DNA of 64,000 nt from Maribacter polysaccharolyticus (lineage in GTDB: Bacteria > Bacteroidota > Bacteroidia > Flavobacteriales > Flavobacteriaceae), in assembly GCF_028882255.1 (NCBI RefSeq), contig NZ_JARBUY010000003.1, positions 643,018 through 707,017 on the forward strand, read 5' to 3'. Of the stretch, positions 43,746-53,854 are shown one piece after another. The notes under the pieces are model-generated. The model searched no databases and was not told the origin of the DNA. It worked only from the letters and a program-made list of their open reading frames with translations. The first letter of the stretch is position 1. Each line of letters opens with the position of its first letter. A program made the translations under genes and the position numbers.

Positions 43746-44131
43746 GATTATCCATGGTCTTTAGTATGGCATCGGATTTTCACAAGTTCAATATCGGAAA
43801 AGGGAATGGACAACATACTGCGAATACCCGATCCATGGGTTTATGAAAACGGGAAACTCTGGGAAAAGACCTAGGTGGCGGTTCTATGTATGTAAATTTA
43901 AAATGGGCCTTATATAAATAGCACAAAAACCGTGAAAAGTTGAACGTACTACAGTAAATCGAAATGTAGTAGTAATTTTGAATTCTAGGGATAGAATAAA
44001 AATCTTGTTCGGTAGGATTTTGATCCTCCTTTCCGTAGTTGTATAAGTGGGCAAAAAACAAAAGAAACAGTGTATTGATTGCCCCTCAGTACTTACTTTT
44101 ACGGTAATGGATATTTTTTAAAACCAATTTC
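43746..44131. other. 386-bp gap with dyad and promoter box for the hybrid regulator
   Basis: TACTACA and TGTAGTA (43947-43971) form a 7-bp inverted repeat with an 11-bp spacer. A perfect -7 box TAATTTTG (43973-43980) follows immediately and faces the hybrid-regulator gene 152 bp away. The arrangement suggests an operator controlling this promoter. An in-frame open stretch after the symporter stop (to about 43873) is short and not assigned. Nothing else is recognised. Confidence 0.5.
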
Positions 44132-47100
44132 ATGCAAACGGTTACCAGATTAGCAACATGTATTTTGTTCTTGCATTTAATGCTGTTAAGTGGTTCTAAT
44201 TCGTTCTTGGCCAATGCCCAAAACTTTGATAGGTTTTCCAATAAAGAAGGGTTCAATCAAAATACGATAAATACCATTGCCCAAGATAAGTACGGTTTCC
44301 TATGGTTTGGGACTCCTAACGGACTGATCAAATATGATGGTTATGAATTTGAGACCTATACTACCCAATCCAAAACGAATGGGTCAATTTCCAGTAATAA
44401 CTTAACCAGTTTACACAGCGACTATAATGGAGTGTTATGGATAGGGACAAATGTGGGTATGAATTTATATATACCATGGCTTGAAACGTTTTATACCGTG
44501 CCACTACCGTCTAAATTGGAAGTAACCCATATAACTTCCGGGTCAAATGGGGATTTATGGTTTTCAGGAGAAAACCAATTATACCATTGTATACTAAAAA
44601 GCGCGGAAAATGGTGTTCTGAATGTTTCTAAAAACCTTCTTAAGGGCTATCCGAACATTACCTCCATAAATGATTTTGGTTTTATCGGTGATGACGAATT
44701 GATAGTAGCCACCACCTCCGGTCTAAAAAAAATAGAATTGGACCGGGATTCCTTAGGTCAAAATCCAAAAATCAAAACACTGGTAGATTTAGAAAAATTC
44801 AAAAATACCAACATCACGGTCATAAAAAGCATAAACAATATTTTTTGGATAGGAACCGAGAATGGTTTATTCAAAACGACACTTGAGGAAAACAGGGTAC
44901 ATGTTATTAAAAACATCGATCATATCGGTACGGCAAAAACACAAATCCACCCTTTACATATCAACACCATCTTTGAAGATATTAATGGTGATGTATGGAT
45001 CGGGACGGTGAATACCGGACTTTTGAAATATTTGGAAAAAGAAGACCGGTTTTTAAACTATCGATATAGTCCAAAAAACAACCTTGGGCTAAGTAGTAAT
45101 TATATCAATGCTGTTTTTCAAGACAATTATGGGGTCTTATGGATCGGAACGGCCCAAGGTGGGATCAATAAATTGGATATTTCCCAGAAACAATTCATAA
45201 ACTACTCCAAAAACCCGTATGATGGCGATGCCATAACCGATAACCTGATAACGTCTATATTGGAGGATAATAAGGGGAGGCTTTGGGTGTCCGTATATAA
45301 TAATAACGATTTGTTAAGGAGTACGACCAAGGTTAGCGATACTACCGTATTCAATCTCAAGTTTGAAAATTTAAAAAATAAAATCCCATTTCCGGTAAAT
45401 AAGACGATAAGATGTATCTACGAAGACAAAAAGGGTTTTATATGGTTTGGAACGGAATCGAACTTATTTGTTTACGAACCATCAAGTAAAAGGTTTAAAA
45501 AGGTAGCTTTAAAAAAAGATGGGAAAACCCTCCCAGATCAAGTCTACCGGGATATTCTTCAGATAGATGAGGCCAACTTCATTCTCGTGGGCAGTGAAAT
45601 TACGGTAATCGAAACCCCGTGGTCTAAAATTCAAAAGGGGTCATTACCGGAATTGGATGTGAAATCATTTATTGATTTACAAGAAAGGGACATTTGCCAT
45701 ACGTTATTGAAACACACGAACAATACAGTTTGGTTTGGTACGAATAAGGGCTTGTTATATGGCACATTCGATGGCGGGAAAATAACGATTGACGGTAGGT
45801 TGTCCGATGAGAAAAATAGTGCTTTAAAATTAAGTTATTCCAATGTTTTTTCCTTGCATGAAGACCAAAAAGGACATATTTGGTCGGGAACATTCGGAGG
45901 TGGCTTAAACAAAATCACGGTAAATCATTCCGGTAGTCCTATCATAATAGATTGTTATAGAAAAAATGATGTGCTTCCCGATGATGCCATATATGGGATC
46001 TTACCTGAAGGCGAGACTTATCTTTGGATAAGTACCGACATGGGGTTGGTGAAATTCAATACAGAAACCAATGAAACCGATGTTTTCGATGTTAGGGACG
46101 GTTTAGCGCAAAACAATTTTCGGCATGGGGCTTATTTTAAAGGGGAATCGGGGTATTATTATTTTGGGGGATTGAATGGTTTGACCATTTTTAAACCGGA
46201 AAACATAAAACAAAACACCGTACCTCCTAAAATACAGATTACCTCCTTGTTGGTTAATAATAAAGAAGTTAAAATAGGGGAGAAATTCAATAATAAAACA
46301 ATACTTGAAAAGTCGATATCCGAAACAGAAAGCATAGCCGTAAGCCAAAATGAACAATCGATAGCGTTCCAATTGGTTGTAGAACACACCTCTACTCCGG
46401 CAAAAAACAAGTTGGCTTATAAGTTAGAAGGATTCAATGGCACTTGGATCGCATCTGAAAGTGGCAAGAGCACCGTAACCTATACCAACCTTTCTGCCGG
46501 GGAGTATACGTTTAAGGTAAAAGCAGCGAACGGAGATGGGGTGTGGAGTCCGGAAATTAAAAATTTGAAGGTTCGGATATTGCCGCCATGGTATCAAACC
46601 TGGTGGAGCTATTTAATATTCATAGTCCTTATACTACTAATTTGTGCCGGCGTTATGATCTATTTCATTCAGCACGAAAAATTAAAACAAAAGTTGAACT
46701 ATGAACAATTGGATAAGGAACGAATGGATATTATCAACCAAGGTAAATTTCGCTATTTCACTAATGTGTCCCATGAATTCAGGACGCCTTTGACCCTTAT
46801 AGCCGGTCCCTTGGAACAAATCATCGAAACGAATAAAGACGAAACCCAATCAAAATATCTGGCCATTATTCAGAAAAACACGAAAAGACTTCTAAGTTTG
46901 GCCGATCAATTAATAACTTTCCGGCAAGCCGAACAAGGTTTCGTAAGTTTAAACCTGAACAAAATAACACTTGGTAACTTTATTTACCCCACTACGGAAG
47001 CCTTTGAAAATTATGCTATTGAAAAGGATATAAATTTCTTTTATAAGGTTGGTTCACCTAATGAAGAAATAGTTATCGATGTTCAAAAAGTAGAACGAAT

Positions 47101-48298
47101 ACTCTTTAATCTTTTATCGAATGCCTTTAAAAACACCCCTTCACATGGTAATATCAGTATAGAGGCCGATATCATACACAAGGAAAATGATACACTGATA
47201 AAAATAGATGTTGTGGATACGGGTAAAGGGATACCGGCCAAAGATCTGAACAATATTTTTGAACGCTTTTACCAATTGGGGAACAAAAAAGAAAATATCA
47301 GTGGCGGCGGTATTGGTTTGGCTTTTTGCAAATCACTGGTGGCCCTTTTTAAAGGGGAAATTACGGTAAAAAGTGAACCAAATGTTGAAACCAGATTTTC
47401 TGTCCTGATACCATCAATCCCAAATAACGATTATGATTCTTCCGAAATCGATACCGCCAACAAATCCTATATTAAGGATTGGGTGCCGTTACCCAGTGAG
47501 TACAAAACCGATCAAATAGATCAAAAAAAGGATGACGATAAGCCGAAGTATACCATACTTATTGTTGAGGATGAAGAGGATCTTCAGATATTTTTGAGAA
47601 GTTATCTTTCTGACGGTTATAATATTTTAATGGCTAAAAACGGATTGGAGGGATTGGAAAAAATTAAGGCACAAGAACCTGATCTTGTAATCAGTGATAT
47701 AATGATGCCAAAAATGGATGGATTTGCGCTATGTGAAAATATCAAATCAAATCCGGAAACTTGCCATATCCCGGTATTGCTTTTAACGGCTTTGGAAGAT
47801 GACGAAAATTTGATAAAAGGTTTGGAGCTTGGGGCAGATGAATATATGAGTAAACCTTTTTCATTAAAGCATTTGGCGTTACGCGCAAAGAAGCTAATAC
47901 AGAATAACCTTAAACTTAAGGAGCACTTTGCCAAAAACAGTTCATTGCCAAATGGGGATATTGAAATATCTACAAGGGATAAAGAATTTTTAAATGATAT
48001 CATTAACGTTATCGATAAGAATATTTCCGATTCGAGTTTTGGCGTTGAAGAGTTGTCAACCGCCATGGGGTTGAGTACTTCCCACTTTTACAGGCGTTTA
48101 AAACAACTTACGGGTCAGGTTCCCAATGTGTATTTAAGAAACTATAGACTACAACGTGCCGCCGAATTACTGAAAAGCAATGAAGGGTTTAACGTTACAG
48201 AGGTAATATATCAAATAGGTATTGAATCCCCGTCCTATTTTTCCACTTCATTTAAAAAATTATACGGTGTATCCCCTTCCGAGTTTCTAAAAAAATAG
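44132..48298 (+). CDS. Hybrid two-component regulator, beta-propeller sensor with AraC output
   Basis: The 1388-residue protein has a signal peptide, then about 14 propeller repeats (GFLWFGTPNGLIKYDG, GVLWIGTNVGM, DVWIGTVNTGLLKY) forming two seven-bladed periplasmic propellers. A Y_Y_Y domain (AYKLEGFNGTW, YTNLSAGEYTFKVKAAN) and one membrane helix at about 825-847 follow. Next are HisKA (NVSHEFRTPLTLIAGPLEQI), HATPase (DTGKGIP, GGGIGLAF), receiver (VISDIMMPKMDG) and AraC HTH (GLSTSHFYRRLKQLTG, SYFSTSFKKLYGVSPSEF). Family members sense oligosaccharides in the periplasm and activate neighbouring PUL genes. It probably drives the TonB receptor and glycosidase genes downstream. Confidence 0.95.
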   Translation: MQTVTRLATCILFLHLMLLSGSNSFLANAQNFDRFSNKEGFNQNTINTIAQDKYGFLWFGTPNGLIKYDGYEFETYTTQSKTNGSISSNNLTSLHSDYNGVLWIGTNVGMNLYIPWLETFYTVPLPSKLEVTHITSGSNGDLWFSGENQLYHCILKSAENGVLNVSKNLLKGYPNITSINDFGFIGDDELIVATTSGLKKIELDRDSLGQNPKIKTLVDLEKFKNTNITVIKSINNIFWIGTENGLFKTTLEENRVHVIKNIDHIGTAKTQIHPLHINTIFEDINGDVWIGTVNTGLLKYLEKEDRFLNYRYSPKNNLGLSSNYINAVFQDNYGVLWIGTAQGGINKLDISQKQFINYSKNPYDGDAITDNLITSILEDNKGRLWVSVYNNNDLLRSTTKVSDTTVFNLKFENLKNKIPFPVNKTIRCIYEDKKGFIWFGTESNLFVYEPSSKRFKKVALKKDGKTLPDQVYRDILQIDEANFILVGSEITVIETPWSKIQKGSLPELDVKSFIDLQERDICHTLLKHTNNTVWFGTNKGLLYGTFDGGKITIDGRLSDEKNSALKLSYSNVFSLHEDQKGHIWSGTFGGGLNKITVNHSGSPIIIDCYRKNDVLPDDAIYGILPEGETYLWISTDMGLVKFNTETNETDVFDVRDGLAQNNFRHGAYFKGESGYYYFGGLNGLTIFKPENIKQNTVPPKIQITSLLVNNKEVKIGEKFNNKTILEKSISETESIAVSQNEQSIAFQLVVEHTSTPAKNKLAYKLEGFNGTWIASESGKSTVTYTNLSAGEYTFKVKAANGDGVWSPEIKNLKVRILPPWYQTWWSYLIFIVLILLICAGVMIYFIQHEKLKQKLNYEQLDKERMDIINQGKFRYFTNVSHEFRTPLTLIAGPLEQIIETNKDETQSKYLAIIQKNTKRLLSLADQLITFRQAEQGFVSLNLNKITLGNFIYPTTEAFENYAIEKDINFFYKVGSPNEEIVIDVQKVERILFNLLSNAFKNTPSHGNISIEADIIHKENDTLIKIDVVDTGKGIPAKDLNNIFERFYQLGNKKENISGGGIGLAFCKSLVALFKGEITVKSEPNVETRFSVLIPSIPNNDYDSSEIDTANKSYIKDWVPLPSEYKTDQIDQKKDDDKPKYTILIVEDEEDLQIFLRSYLSDGYNILMAKNGLEGLEKIKAQEPDLVISDIMMPKMDGFALCENIKSNPETCHIPVLLLTALEDDENLIKGLELGADEYMSKPFSLKHLALRAKKLIQNNLKLKEHFAKNSSLPNGDIEISTRDKEFLNDIINVIDKNISDSSFGVEELSTAMGLSTSHFYRRLKQLTGQVPNVYLRNYRLQRAAELLKSNEGFNVTEVIYQIGIESPSYFSTSFKKLYGVSPSEFLKK

Positions 48299-48738
48299 AA
48301 GCAACGATACCTTGTTTTTTTATCATAATCAATAAACTTGAATAGCTGGTAAGTTATTTGGGACCATGCACCTTTTAATATATCCAATTACATGTTTGCC
48401 TCACCAATGGCTGTTGTCCGGGATCATCCGGGTTACAGTAAATATGTCCATATGATCTATAGCTTGCAAAAATGCTTTTTTGGGGTATGGTAACCTTAAA
48501 TCGCATATTGGATTTTATATGGATTGACTTATGGATATCGATGGGTATGTTCATTTTTATTTTAATTCGGTGGTTAAGTAAATAGGGGAAAAAAACAACT
48601 AGTTATGGTGTTGATTTTTTTATCAATGATTGATGTGAGAAAGAATTAAACCGATTACAGCATGTTGTTTCATTGGTTTTTCGATTCTTTTGATACAGAA
48701 TAGAATCAATTAAAACTAATTTAAACTATTAAATAATT
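48299..48738. other. 440-bp upstream region of the TonB receptor
   Basis: No ORF is convincing. Near the 3' end TTCTTTTG (in TTTTTCGATTCTTTTGATAC) resembles a -7 box for the receptor. This is the expected binding region of the propeller-type regulator, but I cannot pick out a repeat with confidence. Confidence 0.4.
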
Positions 48739-51700
48739 ATGAAAAGTGTTAAACTAAGTAAATTGTTTTTTTTACTGCTTATTTTACATGGTTGTTTTGC
48801 TTTTTCACAAGAAAAGCGAATTACGGGGAGGGTAGTAGATGAAAGCAGTCAGCCTGTTCCCGGGGTTTCGATTATTGTGCAGGGAACTGATGTAGGAACA
48901 ACAACCAATTTTGATGGTGATTATGAACTTGATGTTCCCAGTACCGGAACCTTAAGGTTTTCTTACATAGGGTATGTTACTGTGCAGAAAATCATTGGGG
49001 AAAACAGTACTATAAATGTGGTTTTAAAGGAAGATGTTGCTCAACTGGATGAAATTGTTATCCTCGGTTTTAGAGGTGCGGAACAAAGGGCTATAGCCGT
49101 TAAAAGGGAAGCGGCCAGTGTTGTTGAGGCAATCACTCCGGAGGATATAGGAAATTATTCCGATGAAAATATAGCAGATGCTTTACAACGGGTTCCAGGG
49201 CTTCAGGTAGAACGTGACGATTCCGGTAATGGAGGAGGAGACCGCGTTTCCGTTAGGGGTGTTGGTCCACAGTTTGTGAATATAACAGTTAATGGAAGAA
49301 CACCGCTATCAGCAGGTTCTGAAGGTATAGACCAATTGAGGCAATTTAATTTGGACGTTTTGCCAACCGAAGTCGTTCAAGGTGCAGTGGTTTACAAATC
49401 ATCGGAGGCACACCTCATTGAACCTGGTTTGGGTGGCGCAGTGGATTTTCAGACGGTAAAACCCCTTTCTTTGCGATATGTGGATGATAAAAATTATTTC
49501 GCGGTATTCAATGTTCGAGGGGATGTCAATGACTATGGGGATAATAGGGCATTCAGGCCACGAATAAGTGGGTTACTTGGTTTACGATCCGATGATAATA
49601 AATTTGGTTTGGTGGTCTCAGCCATTACAAGTACTTCAAAACGGGCTTTTGACTCTTACGTTATGGGCTATCTTTCAAGAAATATCAATGAAGATACCGA
49701 TGGTGACGGGGTAGGCGATATTGCACATGAGGATGTCTTGTCTCCGAATTTAACCAGATTTAATCCAGTGCGTAATTCGGTGGATAGGGTTGGTATTTCA
49801 ACTGCAGTACAATTCAAAATCGGAGAAAATTTAGAAGCGAATGCGGATTTATTGTATACTCAGTTTGACAATCGATCCACTCGGAATCAATTCAGGTTGT
49901 TTCCACAACTGGAAACAAACAACACTACCTTTTCCAGTGAGGACTTGAGTATTGATGAAGATAATGTCTTAAGGGGTTTTGATACTACTGGCTCTAACAA
50001 TCCAACGGCCAGAACAGCGGTTTTGCCTACACAATATGATAACCTTCAGTCAATGTATATGGCGGGGTTCAATTTAAATTGGGAGAAAGACGACTGGAAA
50101 ATAGTGGCGGATTATTCGCTGTCGAATATAGATTTTGATCAAAGACTCACATTTACACAACTTTGGGTAAACGTACCTTCATTAAGTTTTGATTTAAATA
50201 GTGACTATGGGGTTTTTGGATATGACGAAGCTGAGGCGACCAATGTTGATAATGCCGATGTCAGGGATTATGTCTTCTTGAGGGATATAATGTTCGAAGG
50301 TGATAATCAGGCAGTTCGTCTTGATATTGAAAAAGCCTTTGGCGAGGACCTAAAAGTACGCATAGGGGGGCGCTATAGTACTACTGATTTAAACAGTAGA
50401 CAAGCACAGTTAGCTGGTGCGGGCCAACCATGGAGTGCGGATTATCTTGATGAGGAAACCTATTTTGATAATTATGTTACGGGTGTTCTTAATCCCGTTT
50501 TTGCCAAGGGTAGGAATATTGGCAATAACCGTTGGTTAACCGTTGATCAAGCTTTGTTAAGGGCTAACAACCCCGATGTTTTTAATCAAACCGCAGGTTC
50601 TTCGTTTGAAGGGGACTTATTTAATGTTACCGACGGTGACCTTCCTTTACTTACATCCAATTCTTGGGAGTTAACCGAAAATACAACTGCAGTTTATGGT
50701 CAATTGGATTTCAAATCTGATTTTATCGGGGTTCCCGTTTCTGGTAATATAGGGGTAAGGGCCGTAAACTGGGACGTCGAGGGCCTTGCGTTCTCTACCA
50801 TTACATTGACCGACCCTTCTGAAGCCATTGGTACAATTGAATATGACGGTGTGCCAACTGTTGCATCTTCTAGCAGGTGGGATGTACTCCCTTCCTTGAA
50901 TTTGAACTTTGCCCTAAAAGACAATTTCAATCTGCGCTTCTCAGCGGTCAATACGGTTTCTAGACCGGATTATCTGGACTTACGACCAACCAATACAGTT
51001 CGTTTCATCAATCCGGAGTCTGCTGACGCTGGATCTACAAATGGTACGGCAACCTTGTCAAATACGAACCTGCAACCATATAATAGCTGGCAATTTGATG
51101 CCACAGGTGAGTGGTACAATAATGCCGGTGGTGCCTTTGTTCTTAGTGGTTTTTATAAACTTATTGATGACTTTATTATAGATGAAACTACATTTGATGC
51201 TCAATTTTCCGACTTTGGGGATATAAATTTTGATGTTGATGTATCAGGTCTTGATGACCAATTATTCGACATTACGAGTCCGGTGAATTATACAGGCGTA
51301 CAGTTGTACGGATTTGAAGTTGGTTTTAGACAACCTTTAAGTTTTATCAGCCATGCTTTCAGAAAGTTCGGTGTACAGGCAAACTACACTTTCGTAGACA
51401 GTAAATTTGATGATGAAATCAACGAGAATGATAATAGTTTTCCCGGTTCTTCAAAACACAACTTTAACTCTGTCGTGTATTATGATGGTGATATCTTCGG
51501 TCTACGTGTGGCCTACAACACCCGTAGTAGCTTCCTTAGAAACATAGGTGGAGGTAGTGATATTCGGTCAAATGTTTCTTATACTGATGCTTTTGATCGC
51601 CTTGATGTACGTGCAAACGTTGAAGTTACCAAGGATTTACAATTATCGGTAAGCTGTCAAAACCTTACTGCTAGTGATAGACGTGATTATACCAATAACG

Positions 51701-51771
51701 ATCCATCCTTGTTTACCCAATTAACCCGGCAAGGACCTATTTACACGCTTGGGGCAAGATATAAATTATAA
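48739..51771 (+). CDS. TonB-dependent receptor with regulatory-like domain, no SusD partner
   Basis: The 1010-residue protein has a signal peptide, a carboxypeptidase-regulatory-like domain (RITGRVVDESSQPVPGVSIIV), and a plug with ENIADALQRVPGLQVERD, RGVGPQFVNITVNGR and GLGGAVDFQTVKPL. The barrel ends in the aromatic-type tail YTLGARYKL. The plug phrases are those of catecholate/sugar TonB receptors rather than of SusC. No susD follows; a strong hairpin and a fucosidase gene come next. It probably imports oligosaccharides of the sulfated polymer. Outer membrane. Confidence 0.9.
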   Translation: MKSVKLSKLFFLLLILHGCFAFSQEKRITGRVVDESSQPVPGVSIIVQGTDVGTTTNFDGDYELDVPSTGTLRFSYIGYVTVQKIIGENSTINVVLKEDVAQLDEIVILGFRGAEQRAIAVKREAASVVEAITPEDIGNYSDENIADALQRVPGLQVERDDSGNGGGDRVSVRGVGPQFVNITVNGRTPLSAGSEGIDQLRQFNLDVLPTEVVQGAVVYKSSEAHLIEPGLGGAVDFQTVKPLSLRYVDDKNYFAVFNVRGDVNDYGDNRAFRPRISGLLGLRSDDNKFGLVVSAITSTSKRAFDSYVMGYLSRNINEDTDGDGVGDIAHEDVLSPNLTRFNPVRNSVDRVGISTAVQFKIGENLEANADLLYTQFDNRSTRNQFRLFPQLETNNTTFSSEDLSIDEDNVLRGFDTTGSNNPTARTAVLPTQYDNLQSMYMAGFNLNWEKDDWKIVADYSLSNIDFDQRLTFTQLWVNVPSLSFDLNSDYGVFGYDEAEATNVDNADVRDYVFLRDIMFEGDNQAVRLDIEKAFGEDLKVRIGGRYSTTDLNSRQAQLAGAGQPWSADYLDEETYFDNYVTGVLNPVFAKGRNIGNNRWLTVDQALLRANNPDVFNQTAGSSFEGDLFNVTDGDLPLLTSNSWELTENTTAVYGQLDFKSDFIGVPVSGNIGVRAVNWDVEGLAFSTITLTDPSEAIGTIEYDGVPTVASSSRWDVLPSLNLNFALKDNFNLRFSAVNTVSRPDYLDLRPTNTVRFINPESADAGSTNGTATLSNTNLQPYNSWQFDATGEWYNNAGGAFVLSGFYKLIDDFIIDETTFDAQFSDFGDINFDVDVSGLDDQLFDITSPVNYTGVQLYGFEVGFRQPLSFISHAFRKFGVQANYTFVDSKFDDEINENDNSFPGSSKHNFNSVVYYDGDIFGLRVAYNTRSSFLRNIGGGSDIRSNVSYTDAFDRLDVRANVEVTKDLQLSVSCQNLTASDRRDYTNNDPSLFTQLTRQGPIYTLGARYKL

Positions 51772-51777
51772 CCTTTC

Positions 51778-51818
51778 AATAATCCACCCCGGTTTTAATG
51801 CCCCGGGTGGATTATTAT
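51778..51818 (+). terminator. Terminator after the TonB receptor gene
   Basis: AATAATCCACCC and GGGTGGATTATT form a long stem extended by CGG/CCG, with a short loop, directly after the stop codon. The downstream tract is ATTATTG rather than pure T. Confidence 0.75.
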
Positions 51819-51952
51819 TGCTAAGGAGCAGGTTAATTCCAAAACTTAAATAATCTGGTATGCAATGAAACTTCCCTAATGATCGGTCAATATCCAAGCG
51901 AATGACCCAAAGGAAGCTACATGTGACCAATAAAAACAAATTATATAGACAC

Positions 51953-53758
51953 ATGAAAAATATGTTGTTCAATTGTCTAATGATGCTTTTAAGCATATCG
52001 TTTGGGTATGCCCAAGAAAAAGGCACGGTACCTAAAGATAAGAGTGTTGATATGAATGAGATGTGGGGGGAAAAAAATGTTTCTTTCCAAAACCTTGAAG
52101 ATGGCAAGGCGAAATTATTCGATGAAGGTAATTTTGGGATGTTCATCCATTGGGGGCTGTATTCTAAATTAGGTGGGGTATGGAAAGATAAAACATATTA
52201 CGGTATTGGGGAATGGATAATGAATCCCAGGGTTGCCGATATTCCACCCAAGGAATACATGAAAATCGCAAATGATTTTGATCCGCAAAATTTCGATGCC
52301 AAAAAAATAGCACGGTTGGCAAAGGATGCCGGTATGAAATATATCATTATCACCAGTAAGCATCATGAGGGTTTTGCTATGTTCAACTCTAAAGTCAGTG
52401 ATTTCAATATTGTGGATGCCACCCCTTTCGGTAGAGATCCCATGAAAGAACTATCCGATGCTTGCCATGAACTGGGCTTAGGTTTTGGTTTTTACTATTC
52501 ACATAATCAGGATTGGACATCGCCAGGTGCTACCGGAGGCCCAAAAACTGACGAAGAAGGTAACGAAGCAAGCTTTAAGGATTATTTCCAAAACAAATGT
52601 AAACCACAAGTAAGGGAAATATGTACCAACTATGGCGATATAGATTTTATATGGTTTGACACCCCCGGGGATATGAAAAAGGAGTATGTTGTTGAATTGG
52701 CCAATATGGTCAGGGAATTACAGCCTAATGCCATGATGTGTAGCAGAGTGGGATATGGAATGGGGGATTATTCCAGTAATGGGGATATGGAAGTGCCTAC
52801 CAAGAATATAGAAGGTCTTTGGGAAACTTGTGATACCAATAACGATTCTTGGTCGTATGCATGGTACGATAACAATTTTAAAAGTCCCAAAGAAATATTG
52901 AAACGACTTATAGCTACTGTTGGTCGTGGCGGAACCTATCTATTCAATGTAGGTCCGGGTCCTGACGGGGCAATTCCTGAAATTGGGCGGAATTTTTTAA
53001 TGGATGCGGGCAAATGGATTGAGAAATATCCGCAAGTAATCTATGATGCCGGAAGTTCGCCATGGCAACATGCCTTGCCTTGGGGAGATGTAACCACAAA
53101 AGGAAATTCACTGTTTCTTTCCGTCTTTGATTGGCCCCAAGATGGTCAATTGTATCTGCCCGGCCTAGAAACAAAAATCAAATCGGCAGCTTTGTTAAGT
53201 GAAAATGGTTCAAAGGAAATTTCTTTTACTAAAAAGAATGACTGGACAATTTTTGAATTACCCTTCAGTTCATCGGATTCACCGGTTTCGGTTTTGGAAG
53301 TAAAACTGGAAAGTAGTGTTGAAAATGTAAAAGTAGATACCACCTTAGGGGTTTATCCGAATATCGAATCCCTCTTACGGGTAGAATTTGCTGAAGTTAA
53401 TGCTGCTGTAGAAGAAGAAATAAGTTGGATGGAAAAATTCGGCGAGTGGAAGCATGTCAACCAAGTAAGTGAATGGGATACCGACGGTAAGGTAACATGG
53501 ACGGTAAATGTACATGAACCTGGGTATTATTATTTGGATTTGAATTATAAAGGCAAGGATCGTTTGGTATGGAAAACAATGACTGATGAGGGTTTCTTGG
53601 TGCAGAACCAACAGGCGGCTACCGGGAAATATCAATATTATAATATGGGGATAGTTGAATTTAAAACGGCTGGGAAACATACTGTCACAGTTTCCTTAGT
53701 GGAAGGTGATCCTAAAACTTCGAGTTTGAAAGCCGTATTGATCCAACCAATAAAGTAA
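51953..53758 (+). CDS. GH29 alpha-L-fucosidase-like hydrolase
   Basis: I use the ATG at 51953 (MKNMLFNCLMMLLSISFGYAQ), which gives a clean signal peptide and 601 residues. GH29 features are FGMFIHWGLYS, KYIIITSKHHEGFAMF, GFYYSHNQDW and the nucleophile region DIDFIWFDTPGD, followed by VGRGGTYLFNVGPGPDG. A beta-sandwich and a C-terminal carbohydrate-module-like tail (HEPGYYYLDLNYKG) complete it. It removes alpha-fucose, or possibly alpha-galactose, from the polymer in the periplasm or at the surface. Confidence 0.92.
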   Translation: MKNMLFNCLMMLLSISFGYAQEKGTVPKDKSVDMNEMWGEKNVSFQNLEDGKAKLFDEGNFGMFIHWGLYSKLGGVWKDKTYYGIGEWIMNPRVADIPPKEYMKIANDFDPQNFDAKKIARLAKDAGMKYIIITSKHHEGFAMFNSKVSDFNIVDATPFGRDPMKELSDACHELGLGFGFYYSHNQDWTSPGATGGPKTDEEGNEASFKDYFQNKCKPQVREICTNYGDIDFIWFDTPGDMKKEYVVELANMVRELQPNAMMCSRVGYGMGDYSSNGDMEVPTKNIEGLWETCDTNNDSWSYAWYDNNFKSPKEILKRLIATVGRGGTYLFNVGPGPDGAIPEIGRNFLMDAGKWIEKYPQVIYDAGSSPWQHALPWGDVTTKGNSLFLSVFDWPQDGQLYLPGLETKIKSAALLSENGSKEISFTKKNDWTIFELPFSSSDSPVSVLEVKLESSVENVKVDTTLGVYPNIESLLRVEFAEVNAAVEEEISWMEKFGEWKHVNQVSEWDTDGKVTWTVNVHEPGYYYLDLNYKGKDRLVWKTMTDEGFLVQNQQAATGKYQYYNMGIVEFKTAGKHTVTVSLVEGDPKTSSLKAVLIQPIK

Positions 53759-53854
53759 AGGTTGTTTTTGATTGTCAAAGGCGGGTTATATATAAGTTTA
53801 ACCGTGCCCATAGGCATAATTTGGATGATTGTTTTAAAGTAAAACCTTAAAATT

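Noticed and set aside
468-43760. 14-bp identity ATTATCCATGGTCT just after two different stop codons (468 and 43747)
   Set aside because: Several 14-bp matches are expected by chance in 64 kb and the surroundings share nothing else.
43746-43873. Open frame continuing after the symporter stop (contains IPDPWVYENGKLWEK)
   Set aside because: It is only about 42 codons with a late ATG. A faint resemblance to glycosidase text is too weak to call a gene or relic.
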